From Pediococcus ethanolidurans (GTDB lineage Bacteria; Bacillota; Bacilli; Lactobacillales; Lactobacillaceae): a stretch of DNA of 64,000 nucleotides. Location: contig NZ_JQBY01000006.1 of NCBI RefSeq assembly GCF_001437405.1, positions 42,384 through 106,383 of the forward strand. The letters are read 5' to 3'. The first letter of the stretch is position 1. Each line of letters begins with the position of its first letter. The position numbers and the translations under genes were made by a program. Below the pieces are notes generated by a model that was not told where the DNA came from, searched no databases, and saw nothing but the letters and a program-made list of their open reading frames with translations. This document shows positions 25,169 through 34,646 of this stretch, piece by piece.

Positions 25169-25787
25169 ATGAGTTTTTATTTTTCATATGATGATACCAA
25201 TAACCAAATGGAATTAAACTTTCGGTTCCATTTTTCAAACGCTGGATGTTCTCTCGATGACGGTAAAATATAAAAAAGGTTAATGCAACCGCCACACAAG
25301 TTAAAATTAGATCATGATAAAACAATGACCAAATACTAATAATGATCATAGCTGACATGCTTGCCACGCTAACCCTGCTAGTCAAAAATACTAAAATAGC
25401 AAAAACAGCACAGGCAATAATAAAGAACGGCGGATTATATGCAAGTAGGATTCCTGCACTTGTTGCAACCGCTTTACCACCTTTAAAATGATCAAAAACA
25501 GAAAACGTGTGACCTACAATTGCAGCCAACCCAATTAATAGCGGGTTTACGTGCGGTGTTTGAAATAAATATGGTTGACTCGCAGCTAAGGTTCCCTTTA
25601 AAACATCCATCACCAAAACCACTGTACCGGCTTTAGGTCCAAGAACGCGAAAAGTATTAGTTGTTCCAATATTCCCGCTACCTGATTGCCGAATATCAAC
25701 ATTAAAGAATTTTTTTCCAATCATCACTCCGGAGGGAATCGATCCAAGTAAATAAGCGATGATTAACATTGCAATAATTTTAAGCAA
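25167..25787 (-). CDS. plsY: Glycerol-3-phosphate acyltransferase PlsY
   Basis: 206 aa from TTG 25787, 8 nt after AAGAGGG on the minus strand. PlsY transfers an acyl group from acyl-phosphate to glycerol-3-phosphate, the first step of membrane phospholipid synthesis. The three family motifs are present: [14 protein letters not shown] with the [13 protein letters not shown] segment at residues 35-48, the [19 protein letters not shown] segment near 90-108, and the later [14 protein letters not shown]. Five or so membrane helices are visible and the length is normal. It is divergent from parE, the usual lactobacillar arrangement. Confidence 0.95.
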   Translation of the reverse strand: MLKIIAMLIIAYLLGSIPSGVMIGKKFFNVDIRQSGSGNIGTTNTFRVLGPKAGTVVLVMDVLKGTLAASQPYLFQTPHVNPLLIGLAAIVGHTFSVFDHFKGGKAVATSAGILLAYNPPFFIIACAVFAILVFLTSRVSVASMSAMIIISIWSLFYHDLILTCVAVALTFFIFYRHRENIQRLKNGTESLIPFGYWYHHMKNKNS

Positions 25788-25890
25788 AAGTTTTGCCCTC
25801 TTTTCAATTGAGAATCACTTGTAATTTTAGCATGTTTGAAATTCGATTCCAACGTTTGTTTTGACGTATGTTATATTAAGTAAGATAGTA

Positions 25891-25919
25891 TTTTCAGATT
25901 TTTTTAAATAAGGTATGAT
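25891..25919 (+). promoter_or_regulatory. Candidate promoter of parE-parC
   Basis: TTTTCA (25891-25896) and TATGAT (25914-25919) with a 17-nt spacer lie 34 nt before the parE start. A second option with TTGACG at 25861 has a poorer -10. Neither is certain. Confidence 0.4.
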
Positions 25920-25952
25920 AAGTAAGAATTAATAGTAGAAAGGGTATTTGAG

Positions 25953-27953
25953 ATGAGTAAACGTAGTTCAGCAGAATACAACGATTCCTCGATTCAAGTT
26001 CTACACGGTTTAGAAGCCGTGCGTAAACGTCCCGGAATGTACATCGGTTCAACCGATTCAAGAGGATTGCATCATCTTGTTTATGAAATCGTTGATAACG
26101 CCGTAGATGAGGCACTTGCTGGTTTTGGAAAAGAAATTAATGTGACCATTCATAAAGATAATAGTTTAACCGTCACCGATAACGGTAGAGGTATGCCGGT
26201 TGGTATGCATGCTTCCGGAATTCCAACTGTTGAAGTCATTTTTACGGTTCTTCATGCTGGAGGAAAATTCGGTCAAGGTGGATACAAAACATCCGGTGGT
26301 CTTCATGGTGTCGGCGCCAGTGTTGTCAACGCCTTGTCTGAGTATCTGACTGTAGAAATTGTGCGTGAAGGAAAAAAATACCAAGAAAAGTTTAAGGACG
26401 GTGGTCATCCCATTGGCACCTTAAAAAAGATTGGTAAAACCAAGCAACCCAATGGAACGGTTGTCACTTTTAAACCAGATCGTAAAATTTTTACTACCAC
26501 CGTATTTAATTTCAACACTTTATCAGAACGTTTGCGGGAATCTGCTTTTCTTTTAAAGGGTGTGAAAATCACTTTAACGGACGAACGAGAAAATCAGGAA
26601 CAAACTCAAACTTTCTTATACGAAGAAGGAATTAAAGAATTTGTCGACTATTTAAATGAGGATAAAGACACTTTGGGTGATGTCCTTTATTTTGATGGTT
26701 CAAAAGACGGTGTAGAGGTTGAAATTGCTGCTCAGTATAACGATGGCTATTCAGAGAATGTTTTATCCTTCGTTAATAATGTGCGCACTAAAGATGGTGG
26801 TACGCATGAAGTTGGTATGCGCTCTGGTTGGACAAAAGCTTTCAACGAATACGCACGTAAGGTTGGCCTTTTAAAAGAGAAAGATAAAAACCTTGAAGGA
26901 AGTGACGTCCGTGAAGGCTTGTCGGCCGTTATCTCACTTAGAATTCCTGAGAAAATTCTAGAATTTGAAGGTCAAACCAAAGAAAAATTGGGAACCCCAG
27001 AAGCTCGAACAATAGTAGACAATGTGGTTAATGAACAGTTACTTTTCTATTTAATGGAAAATGGCGAATTCGCCCAAATGTTAGTTCGAAAATCACTAAA
27101 AGCACGTGAAGCAAGAGAAGCAGCTCGTAAAGCTCGTGATGCTAGCCGTAGTGGAAAAAAACGTAAAAAAACTGATCGTCTTTTATCAGGTAAACTAACC
27201 CCGGCACAGTCCAAAAATGCGGCCCGTAACGAGCTTTTCCTAGTAGAAGGTGATTCTGCCGGCGGTAGCGCTAAACAGGGACGAGATCGCAAGTTTCAGG
27301 CTATTTTGCCGTTACGTGGAAAAGTTTTGAATACTGAAAAAGCAAAACTAGATGACGTGATGAAAAATGAGGAAATCAGTACCATGATTTATACGATAGG
27401 TGCGGGCGTTGGCGCTGAATTTAAAATTGAAGATCGCAACTATGACAAGATCATCATTATGACTGATGCCGATACTGATGGCGCTCACATTCAGATTTTG
27501 TTATTAACTTTCTTCTATAAATATATGCGTCCTATGATTGATCAAGGGCATATTTATATTGCTCTACCACCTCTTTATCGTTTGCAAAAAGGGAAGGGTA
27601 AAAAATTAAAAACTGTTTATGCCTGGACTGATGAAGAACTTGATAAAGCTTCTAAAGAAATTGGCCGGGGATTTGCCTTACAGCGGTACAAAGGTCTTGG
27701 TGAAATGAATGCCGACCAACTCTGGGAAACGACTATGAACCCGGAAACCAGAACCCTGGTTCGCGTTAGAATTGACGATGCAGCCTTAGCTGAGAGACGG
27801 GTCACAACTTTGATGGGTGATAAAGTTGAACCCAGACGAAATTGGATCGAAGATAATGTTGAATTTTCTCTTGAAGAAGAAGGTAGCATTTTAGATAATG
27901 AAGCCGTAAATGTGGCTCATGAAGATGAATTTAAAGACGAGGATGAAAAATAG
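25953..27953 (+). CDS. parE: DNA topoisomerase IV subunit B
   Basis: 666 aa, ATG 25953 with AGAAAGGG upstream. ParE supplies ATP hydrolysis for decatenation of daughter chromosomes. The GHKL ATPase motifs are EIVDNAVDEA (residues 45-54), TDNGRGMPVG near 75 and GLHGVGASVVNA near 120. The TOPRIM part has LVEGDSAGGSA near 432 and MTDADTDGAHI near 503. The QGRDRKFQAILPLRGKVLN segment and the absence of a GyrB-type insertion favour ParE over GyrB. It is followed by parC after 17 nt, confirming topoisomerase IV. Confidence 0.95.
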   Translation: MSKRSSAEYNDSSIQVLHGLEAVRKRPGMYIGSTDSRGLHHLVYEIVDNAVDEALAGFGKEINVTIHKDNSLTVTDNGRGMPVGMHASGIPTVEVIFTVLHAGGKFGQGGYKTSGGLHGVGASVVNALSEYLTVEIVREGKKYQEKFKDGGHPIGTLKKIGKTKQPNGTVVTFKPDRKIFTTTVFNFNTLSERLRESAFLLKGVKITLTDERENQEQTQTFLYEEGIKEFVDYLNEDKDTLGDVLYFDGSKDGVEVEIAAQYNDGYSENVLSFVNNVRTKDGGTHEVGMRSGWTKAFNEYARKVGLLKEKDKNLEGSDVREGLSAVISLRIPEKILEFEGQTKEKLGTPEARTIVDNVVNEQLLFYLMENGEFAQMLVRKSLKAREAREAARKARDASRSGKKRKKTDRLLSGKLTPAQSKNAARNELFLVEGDSAGGSAKQGRDRKFQAILPLRGKVLNTEKAKLDDVMKNEEISTMIYTIGAGVGAEFKIEDRNYDKIIIMTDADTDGAHIQILLLTFFYKYMRPMIDQGHIYIALPPLYRLQKGKGKKLKTVYAWTDEELDKASKEIGRGFALQRYKGLGEMNADQLWETTMNPETRTLVRVRIDDAALAERRVTTLMGDKVEPRRNWIEDNVEFSLEEEGSILDNEAVNVAHEDEFKDEDEK

Positions 27954-27970
27954 GGAAGGGAGGAAATAAT

Positions 27971-30436
27971 TTGCCAAGTTCAAAAAATGAAAATACACAT
28001 AAAATTCAAGAACTGACGTTAGAAGACGTTATGGGCGACCGCTTCGGTCGTTATTCAAAATATATCATTCAAGAACGGGCATTGCCTGATGTCCGTGATG
28101 GTTTAAAACCGGTTCAACGTCGTATTTTGTATGCTATGAATCAAGATGGTAATACTTACGATAAAGGTTTTAGAAAATCGGCTAAATCTGTAGGTAATGT
28201 TATGGGTAACTTTCATCCCCATGGAGATAGTTCCATATATGAAGCCCTTGTCAGAATGAGTCAAAATTGGAAATTGCGTGCACCTTTAATCGAAATGCAT
28301 GGAAATAATGGTTCGATTGATAATGATCCACCTGCAGCGATGCGTTATACAGAGGCTCGTCTAAGTAAAATTGCGAGCGAAATGTTAAAAGACATTGACA
28401 AAGAAACTGTCGACTTTGTTTTAAACTTTGACGATACAGAATATGAACCAACTGTTCTACCAAGTCGTTTTCCTAATTTGCTTGTTAATGGAGCCACAGG
28501 AATTTCCGCTGGTTACGCAACTGATATCCCACCACACAATCTAAATGAAGTTACTGATGCATTGTTGTACCTATTAAAGCATCCTGATGCTTCACTTGAA
28601 AAATTAATGGACTTTGTAAAAGGACCTGATTTCCCAACCGCTGGTATCATACAGGGATTAGATGGGATAAAAAAGGCTTACCAAACTGGCAAAGGACGAA
28701 TTGTTGTTCGAGCAAGAACTCGAATCAACGCTTTACGCGGTGGTAAATCCCAAATTGAAGTTTCGGAAATTCCCTATGAAGTAAATAAGGCTCAATTGGT
28801 TAAAAAAATTGATGAGATTCGCATTCTCAAGAGGGTTGATGGCATTGTTGAAGTTCGCGACGAATCGGATCGAAAGGGCTTATCAATTGCCATTGAACTT
28901 AAACGCGATGTGGATGCAACTGGAATTTTAAATTACTTATTCAAAAATACAGATTTACAAATTTCGTATAACTTTAATATGGTTGCTATCAATCATAAAC
29001 GACCTGAACGCCTTGGATTAAAAGCGTTTTTACAAGCTTATCTCAGTTTCCAAAAAGAAGTTATTACTAAACGAACTGAATTTAGTTTAAAAAAAGCTCA
29101 AAAGCGTCAACACATTGTTGAAGGTTTAATTAAGGCGCTTTCCATTCTTGATAAAGTTATTGCAACTATTCGCGGAAGTAAAGATAAAAAAGATGCAAAA
29201 ACTAATTTAGTAGAAAAATACGCTTTTACTGACGAACAGGCTGAAGCAATTGTTTCCTTACAGTTATACCGGTTAACAAATACTGATGTGACAGCCTTAG
29301 AAGCTGAATCTGCCGAACTGGACAAACATATTGCTGAATATAAAGAAATTTTAAATAGCGAAGTTGCGTTGGCTAAAGTTCTCCGCTCAGAATTAAGCAG
29401 TGTCAAAAAAGAATATGGTTCACCACGATTGACAGAAATTCAGGATGAAATTGAAGAAATTAAAATCGATCGTAAAGTTGTCGTTCCTGAAGAACAAGTT
29501 ATGGTGCTTGTCAGTCATGACGGTTATTTGAAACGAAGCTCTTTGCGCTCTTACAATGCCTCCGGTGAAGACAATGGGCTTAAAGACGAGGACTATCCCA
29601 TCTTCCAGGAACAATTAAGCACTTTAGATCATTTAATGATGTTTACTAACAAGGGCAATCTTATTTCTCGACCCGTACACGAATTAACAGATTCCAAATG
29701 GAAAGATACTGGTGAACACATTTCTCAAACAATTGGTTTAGGTGATGACGAACGAATCATCAAAACATTTGCCTTCCATTCACTGAAAGAAAATGGCGAG
29801 TTTTTGATGGCTACCAGTGATGGCTATATCAAACGAACAGAATTCTCCAATCTTACACCAGGTAGAAATTATAAAAAACATGCGGCTGTGTTCATTAAAT
29901 TGAAACAACCTGAAGCGGTAGTGGTTAACATTTCGTTTATTCCTAAAACAGTTGAACAAACCGTTATGCTCATTTCAAAACGCGGTTACGGTTTACGTTA
30001 TGATCTTGCCGAAATTCCAAGCATCGGTGCACGAACTGCTGGTGTAAAATCAATGGATCTTCGTGAGGACGAGGTTACAAACGTGCAATTGGTTAACGAA
30101 AGCGACCAAGTGGGCTTAATTACACAACGAGGTGCATTTAAAAAAATGGCTGTTAAAGAAATTCCAGTAACTAGCCGTGCCCGCCGTGGTATTTTAGTTC
30201 TTCGTGAATTAAAGAGCAATCCGCACCGGGTGGTTGATTTTGTAAGACTAGAAACTCACGCGGTGTTAGAAGTTCGAACTACGAGGGCAACGTTACATGA
30301 TATTATTGCGGATGAACACCCACTAAGTGCACGTTACTCAAATGGTTCGTTTGTGATTGACACAGATGCCGAGGGAGAACCGGTATCAATGGCACTCAAA
30401 GCTACGCCAATTGTTGCGACGACTACTGAACATTAG
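27971..30436 (+). CDS. parC: DNA topoisomerase IV subunit A
   Basis: 821 aa from TTG 27971, 7 nt after GGGAGG. It is the DNA-cleaving subunit that pairs with ParE. The N-terminal breakage-reunion domain includes RALPDVRDGLKPVQRRIL, the quinolone-determining segment HPHGDSSIYEAL and the catalytic Tyr in AMRYTEARLS near residue 125. The C-terminal third contains the beta-pinwheel repeats. The quinolone region shows Ser-Ser and a Glu where several streptococci have Asp, so no typical resistance substitution is evident. Length is normal. Confidence 0.95.
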   Translation: MPSSKNENTHKIQELTLEDVMGDRFGRYSKYIIQERALPDVRDGLKPVQRRILYAMNQDGNTYDKGFRKSAKSVGNVMGNFHPHGDSSIYEALVRMSQNWKLRAPLIEMHGNNGSIDNDPPAAMRYTEARLSKIASEMLKDIDKETVDFVLNFDDTEYEPTVLPSRFPNLLVNGATGISAGYATDIPPHNLNEVTDALLYLLKHPDASLEKLMDFVKGPDFPTAGIIQGLDGIKKAYQTGKGRIVVRARTRINALRGGKSQIEVSEIPYEVNKAQLVKKIDEIRILKRVDGIVEVRDESDRKGLSIAIELKRDVDATGILNYLFKNTDLQISYNFNMVAINHKRPERLGLKAFLQAYLSFQKEVITKRTEFSLKKAQKRQHIVEGLIKALSILDKVIATIRGSKDKKDAKTNLVEKYAFTDEQAEAIVSLQLYRLTNTDVTALEAESAELDKHIAEYKEILNSEVALAKVLRSELSSVKKEYGSPRLTEIQDEIEEIKIDRKVVVPEEQVMVLVSHDGYLKRSSLRSYNASGEDNGLKDEDYPIFQEQLSTLDHLMMFTNKGNLISRPVHELTDSKWKDTGEHISQTIGLGDDERIIKTFAFHSLKENGEFLMATSDGYIKRTEFSNLTPGRNYKKHAAVFIKLKQPEAVVVNISFIPKTVEQTVMLISKRGYGLRYDLAEIPSIGARTAGVKSMDLREDEVTNVQLVNESDQVGLITQRGAFKKMAVKEIPVTSRARRGILVLRELKSNPHRVVDFVRLETHAVLEVRTTRATLHDIIADEHPLSARYSNGSFVIDTDAEGEPVSMALKATPIVATTTEH

Positions 30437-30645
30437 AGTATCTTTCGTTGATTCATTTAAAAATGGTGCTTTACAAAAATTTAAAAAATTGACAAAGCCT
30501 TTATTAGCGACGAAATAGTGTTTGGATTTCTTAAGTTAACATTTTTGTATGACAAAATTCTTGAAATATTCATGTTTAACCATTAGAATAGTTATAGTTA
30601 TTATTTAAATCAAATTATAATCATTAAAACTAAAGGAGAAACGGA

Positions 30646-31611
30646 ATGAAGTCAAAACAAGAAACTATTTTTTCATCTAAAACACTAACTTATTTCCTTC
30701 AGTTGGCTGATACCATGAATTACACCCAGGCTGCTCAGATTTTAGGTATCACTCAGCCCGCTTTAACACAACAAATTAAAAAACTTGAACACACTGTAGG
30801 TGCACCGCTATTCTATTCAGTAGGAAAGAAATTACGATTATCTGATGCAGGCTACACAATGTTGAAAGCTACTCATAATATCAATGCCGTTTTAAATCAA
30901 GCTACTGATGAAATTCAACAATCAACTTCACCAACTAAGGGTGAAATTAACATTGGTATGTTGGCATCGATTGAATCACGTGTATTTGAAGATTTCATCA
31001 CCAAGTATTATGAGATGCAACCAGATGTTATGATTACCTTTCACACACTAACTCGAAAAGAAATTTGGGAACGTCTGGAAAACAATCGCATTGATTTAGC
31101 CATTATGTATTTACCAGATGACAGTATTAAAAACTGGAAACCCTATGAATCACGCAAGATTCTTAATGAAGATTTGCTTTTTATTCATCATGATAAGAAA
31201 TTATCTAAACAAAAGAAAATCAAATTAAAAGATACACTAAATGCTAACTGGGTTACTTATCCTGAAGGTTATTATTTAGATGGCGTTTTACGGGAATCCT
31301 ATAAGAATCAATTGGTTGACGTACCCAAGAGTGTGGCTCGTTTTACAACTCCGGATCAAATTCGTCGCTTTGCTGAAACCGCAGAAGTCAACACAGCATT
31401 GCCGGCTTCATACGTCATTTCACATCCAGGATCAGACAATACCTGGATGGCAAGGTTTGATCCTGCCATCAACTTTGATTTAAGTTTTGTCTTCAGAAAA
31501 GATAAAGATGAAATTCCACGAATCAGTTCATTCTTATCTGCATTTGATGAGTATTTAAGTGAAGAAAGCTACACAGAACGTTTACGAAAAATGATTGGTA
31601 ACCAAAATTAA
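30646..31611 (+). CDS. LysR-family transcriptional regulator
   Basis: 321 aa, ATG 30646 after AAAGGAGAAACGG. Residues about 12-72 are the LysR winged helix-turn-helix, with FLQLADTMNYTQAAQILGIT and PALTQQIKKLE. Residues 95-310 form the two-lobed effector domain starting GEINIGMLAS. The N-terminus is about ten residues longer than usual. Only 26 nt separate it from ppaC, so they may share a transcript, but no direct link between the family and pyrophosphatase is known to me. Effector and targets cannot be read from the sequence. The 208-nt upstream region is very AT-rich, with a TATAAT near 30615 but no clear -35. Confidence 0.85.
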   Translation: MKSKQETIFSSKTLTYFLQLADTMNYTQAAQILGITQPALTQQIKKLEHTVGAPLFYSVGKKLRLSDAGYTMLKATHNINAVLNQATDEIQQSTSPTKGEINIGMLASIESRVFEDFITKYYEMQPDVMITFHTLTRKEIWERLENNRIDLAIMYLPDDSIKNWKPYESRKILNEDLLFIHHDKKLSKQKKIKLKDTLNANWVTYPEGYYLDGVLRESYKNQLVDVPKSVARFTTPDQIRRFAETAEVNTALPASYVISHPGSDNTWMARFDPAINFDLSFVFRKDKDEIPRISSFLSAFDEYLSEESYTERLRKMIGNQN

Positions 31612-31637
31612 AAATTTTAAAGGAGTTTTTGTTAATC

Positions 31638-32564
31638 ATGAGTAAAGAACTAGTTTTTGGTCATAAGAATCCAGACACAGACGCCATTAGTTGTGCCATT
31701 GAATACGCCTACTTAGCAAACAAATTAGGTGATGAGGTTGAGGCCGTTGCACTTGGAAAAACAAACAACGAAACAAATTTTGTTTTGAATCGTTTTAATG
31801 TCAAGGCACCTCGTGTGATTACTAAGGCTAAACCAGAAGTTGACTCAGTTGTGCTTGTTGATCATAATGAGGCTATTCAAAGTGTTGATGACTTAGCTGA
31901 TGTCACCGTTACAAGTGTCATTGATCATCATAAAATCAACTTTACTTCTGCACAACCACTATTTTATCGTGCAGAACCAATTGGTTGTTGCAGCACAATC
32001 ATTTATAAAATGTATTTGGAAAATAACGTTGAAATTCCTAGCAACATTGCTGGTTTAATGCTTTCTTCAATCATTTCAGATACTTTACTTTTAAAGTCAC
32101 CAACAACAACAGATGACGAACGTAAAGCTGTTCCTGCTTTAGCAAAAATTGCGGGTATTGATGACTATGAAGCCTACGGAATCGAAATGTTAAAGGCCGG
32201 TAGTGATGTCAATGATCGTAGTGCTACTGACATCCTTGAAGGCGACGCAAAATCCTTTGAAATGGGTGGCGAAACTGTCAGAATTGGTCAAGTCAATGCC
32301 GTTGACTTAAATGATGTCTTCAAGCGTCAATCAGAATTAGAAACCACAATGACTGATTTAATGGCTAGCAAGTCATATGATTTATTCTTACTTCTTGCAA
32401 CAAATGTCCTTACTAGTGATTCAGAGTTACTGGCACTAGGCAAGGGAACAGATGTGATTGAAAAAGCATTTAACACGAAATTTGATAATCATCGTATGAG
32501 CCTTCCTGGTGTTGTGTCACGTAAAAAACAAGTTGTGCCACCATTAACAAAAGCTTTTGATTAA
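31638..32564 (+). CDS. ppaC: Manganese-dependent inorganic pyrophosphatase (family II)
   Basis: 308 aa from ATG 31638 (SELVFGHK type start, as in the family), although AAAGGAG is 12 nt away and an in-frame TTG lies at 31629. It hydrolyses pyrophosphate released by biosynthesis and so pulls polymerisation reactions forward. Metal-binding motifs are FGHKNPDTDA near residue 8, VDHNE near 76 and VIDHHK near 97. The C-terminal DHHA2 domain ends with LPGVVSRKKQVVPPL, containing the substrate-binding Ser-Arg-Lys. Length is typical (about 309 aa). A strong terminator follows. Confidence 0.95.
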   Translation: MSKELVFGHKNPDTDAISCAIEYAYLANKLGDEVEAVALGKTNNETNFVLNRFNVKAPRVITKAKPEVDSVVLVDHNEAIQSVDDLADVTVTSVIDHHKINFTSAQPLFYRAEPIGCCSTIIYKMYLENNVEIPSNIAGLMLSSIISDTLLLKSPTTTDDERKAVPALAKIAGIDDYEAYGIEMLKAGSDVNDRSATDILEGDAKSFEMGGETVRIGQVNAVDLNDVFKRQSELETTMTDLMASKSYDLFLLLATNVLTSDSELLALGKGTDVIEKAFNTKFDNHRMSLPGVVSRKKQVVPPLTKAFD

Positions 32565-32582
32565 TTTCATATTTTAAACTCC

Positions 32583-32622
32583 AGAATCTCGACTTAGCTA
32601 ATAGCAGTTGAGATTCTTTTAT
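32583..32622 (+). terminator. Intrinsic terminator of ppaC
   Basis: An 11-bp stem AGAATCTCGAC / GTTGAGATTCT (32583-32593 with 32607-32617, one G-U pair) is followed by TTTT. Confidence 0.85.
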
Positions 32623-32727
32623 TTCAAAAAAGCGATGCATGCCATTAACTATTATAAGAGACTCTTTGCTTGCGCTCCTCACACATTCAAAGTAATATAG
32701 TTTTTAAATTTAAGGAGGAAATTAATC

Positions 32728-33159
32728 ATGCCAGAAAAGGACTTAAAGCATCAGTTATCCGATGAAGCATACGAAGTCACGCAGCACGCCGCCACAGAAG
32801 CACCTTTTAGTGGTAAATACGATGATTTTTACCAAGAAGGCATTTATGTAGATATTGTAAGTGGCGAACCACTATTTTCATCAAAAGACAAATATGATGC
32901 TGGTTGTGGATGGCCATCTTTTACAAAACCCATTGATCAGTCAGCTACTAAGGCACATCGCGATTCATCATTTGGAATGGAGCGAACAGAAATTAAAAGT
33001 GCTCACGCAAATTCTCATTTAGGACATGTTTTTACAGATGGGCCACAGGATAAAGATGGTTTAAGATATTGTATTAATTCAGCAGCTTTAAAATTTATTC
33101 CTAAGACTGAATTGGAAACTAAGGGTTATAAACAATATCTAAAATTGTTTTCGGAATAA
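32728..33159 (+). CDS. msrB: Peptide-methionine (R)-S-oxide reductase MsrB
   Basis: 143 aa, ATG 32728 after AAGGAGG. MsrB repairs the R-epimer of methionine sulfoxide in oxidised proteins. Family motifs are [11 protein letters not shown] near residue 54, [10 protein letters not shown] near 92-101 and [11 protein letters not shown] near 112, with the catalytic Cys in RYCIN. The paired CxxC zinc motifs of some MsrB proteins are missing, giving the zinc-free type common in Firmicutes. It stands alone, without an adjacent msrA. Confidence 0.95.
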   Translation: MPEKDLKHQLSDEAYEVTQHAATEAPFSGKYDDFYQEGIYVDIVSGEPLFSSKDKYDAGCGWPSFTKPIDQSATKAHRDSSFGMERTEIKSAHANSHLGHVFTDGPQDKDGLRYCINSAALKFIPKTELETKGYKQYLKLFSE

Positions 33160-33297
33160 ACAACCGTGCAAATAAAATGAGTTTTAGACTACTTTGAATA
33201 ATATATATTATGTAAACTAGAATAGAAAAACTTCTTTTAAGTTGCCCAAACCAATTTAAACTATTCCACCCTCTTGATTTTTATATTTATCTGTAAC

Positions 33298-33328
33298 AAA
33301 AAAGGATCTTCAGATGAAGATCCTTTTT
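33298..33328. terminator. Strong bidirectional terminator
   Basis: A perfect 13-bp stem AAAAAGGATCTTC / GAAGATCCTTTTT with a 4-nt AGAT loop lies between the convergent msrB and the Ser-rich membrane protein gene. A and T flanks make it work in both directions. Confidence 0.9.
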
Positions 33329-33336
33329 AGATTGAA

Positions 33337-34440
33337 TTATTTTTTGCTACTAGAACTAGCTGTTTTACTACTTGTTGAGGAAGACTTACTTGCACTAGTG
33401 GAACTGCTCTTACTGGTACTTGATGAACTACTTGTTGAACTTGCTTTAGAGCTGCTACTACTGTTATTAGATGTGCTGCTGTAATATGAAGAGCTACTAC
33501 TGCTTGGAGCACTGTAACTACTATAACTGTAGCTTGAAGAACTTAAAGCTGCTGCTGAGGAAGATGATGCCGCTGCTGCAGCAGACGATGATGCTGAAGA
33601 TGCTAATGAAGATGATTCGCTAGCCTGTTTCTTACGATAAGTTTTAACAGCTTTTTCAACGCGAGTCAGATCATTGCTAGCCATTTCAAAATTTGGATAC
33701 TTGTTTAGCTTATCTAGTAAACTGTTAAGTTCGGAACTTGTAACTGTAGATGTTAGTGCACCACTCTTACCATTCTTAAACAATCTATTAGTTTGCTTGT
33801 GTAACTTGCTAACCGCTTTTGCCTTTACTTCAAGTGACGTTAATTTCTTATTATATTCACTATAAAAACCGGAAAAGTCTGATTCAAAACTTGAAGATTT
33901 CAAATCTTGTAGTAAACTTGTAACTTTTGTCCCCGTGGTAGAAGTTCGATAGTTGCTACCATTTTTTAGGTTTTCAACTTTTTGTCGAAATGCAACCGCA
34001 CTTTTTCCCAAACTAGCTAACTGACTGTATTGGTTTGCTTCCGTATTATTACGGACTTTTTTGGCATCTGCAGCTAATTCTGTCATTTGGAGACTTGTCG
34101 CACTATCTGTAATATTATCACGATCTGAATTAAAGCTTTTTTGAACGATCTTCTCGGCATTAGCTTGTGCCTGATTACCACTAGATCGATGTACAAAGAA
34201 TACAATAGCTCCAACTAACACAGCTAAAATTAAAACAATCCAAAGCCACTTTTTAGATCCTTTTTTTCCGGTCTTTTTTTTAGGTGGTTTAGGACCAGTC
34301 ACAGGTGGTTTCTTTGGCATTTTTTTTGAAACCCTTTTTTGCCGTTTTTTTGCTTCTTTTTGTTGTTCCTTTGCTTTTAGTCGGTCCATTCTTGAACTGG
34401 GTACAGACCAATCGTTGTTATTATTATTAATAGTCATCAT
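33337..34440 (-). CDS. Membrane protein with Lys-rich cytoplasmic end and long extracellular Ser-rich tail
   Basis: 367 aa, not assigned to a family. Residues 20-66 are strongly basic (KKMPKKPPVTGPKPPKKK and more). A single membrane helix spans about 68-85 (WLWIVLILAVLVGAIVFFV), so the rest should face outwards. Residues 90-270 are helical and may form a coiled coil. From about 274 to the end the protein is almost only Ser, with Ala, Lys, Thr and Tyr, a possible O-glycosylation region. The upstream sequence holds overlapping palindromes. It may act in envelope or stress functions; the start could be either of two adjacent ATG codons at 34440 and 34437. Confidence 0.75.
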   Translation of the reverse strand: MMTINNNNNDWSVPSSRMDRLKAKEQQKEAKKRQKRVSKKMPKKPPVTGPKPPKKKTGKKGSKKWLWIVLILAVLVGAIVFFVHRSSGNQAQANAEKIVQKSFNSDRDNITDSATSLQMTELAADAKKVRNNTEANQYSQLASLGKSAVAFRQKVENLKNGSNYRTSTTGTKVTSLLQDLKSSSFESDFSGFYSEYNKKLTSLEVKAKAVSKLHKQTNRLFKNGKSGALTSTVTSSELNSLLDKLNKYPNFEMASNDLTRVEKAVKTYRKKQASESSSLASSASSSAAAAASSSSAAALSSSSYSYSSYSAPSSSSSSYYSSTSNNSSSSSKASSTSSSSSTSKSSSTSASKSSSTSSKTASSSSKK

Positions 34441-34454
34441 CTTCCTAACCTTAT

Positions 34455-34486
34455 AAACTGAATGTACAGTTTAAAAACTGTTTATA
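34455..34486 (-). promoter_or_regulatory. Overlapping palindromes before the Ser-rich membrane protein gene
   Basis: Three alternating half-sites, AAACTG (34455-34460), CAGTTT (34467-34472) and AAACTG (34475-34480), form two palindromes; ACAGTTT/AAACTGT (34466-34481) is perfect with a 2-nt centre. On the minus strand TATAAA at 34486-34481 could be the -10, so the sites would cover the transcription start, as expected of a repressor operator. Confidence 0.4.
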
Positions 34487-34569
34487 GTTTCAATTTAACA
34501 TTTTTCGAATTGAACAACCAGCATGAACCTCATTTTTTATAAAAAGTTTTGTTAAATTAGCATCAAAAC

Positions 34570-34615
34570 AAAAAATCTTCAAAAATGAGTAATTTCTTTG
34601 CTCACATTGAAGATT
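34570..34615 (-). terminator. Intrinsic terminator of the RNase J gene
   Basis: On the minus strand AATCTTCAA (34615-34607) pairs with TTGAAGATT, with an additional GTGAG/CTCAT inner pairing, and a T-run follows. It separates RNase J from the membrane protein gene downstream. Confidence 0.7.
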
Positions 34616-34646
34616 CGTTTGCTAACTCATAAGCTCAGCACTTATT

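Noticed and set aside
25953..30436. parE-parC as gyrB-gyrA
   Set aside because: Both subunits show topoisomerase IV segments, lie next to plsY as in related genomes, and the GyrA-box was not seen in the C-terminal repeats.
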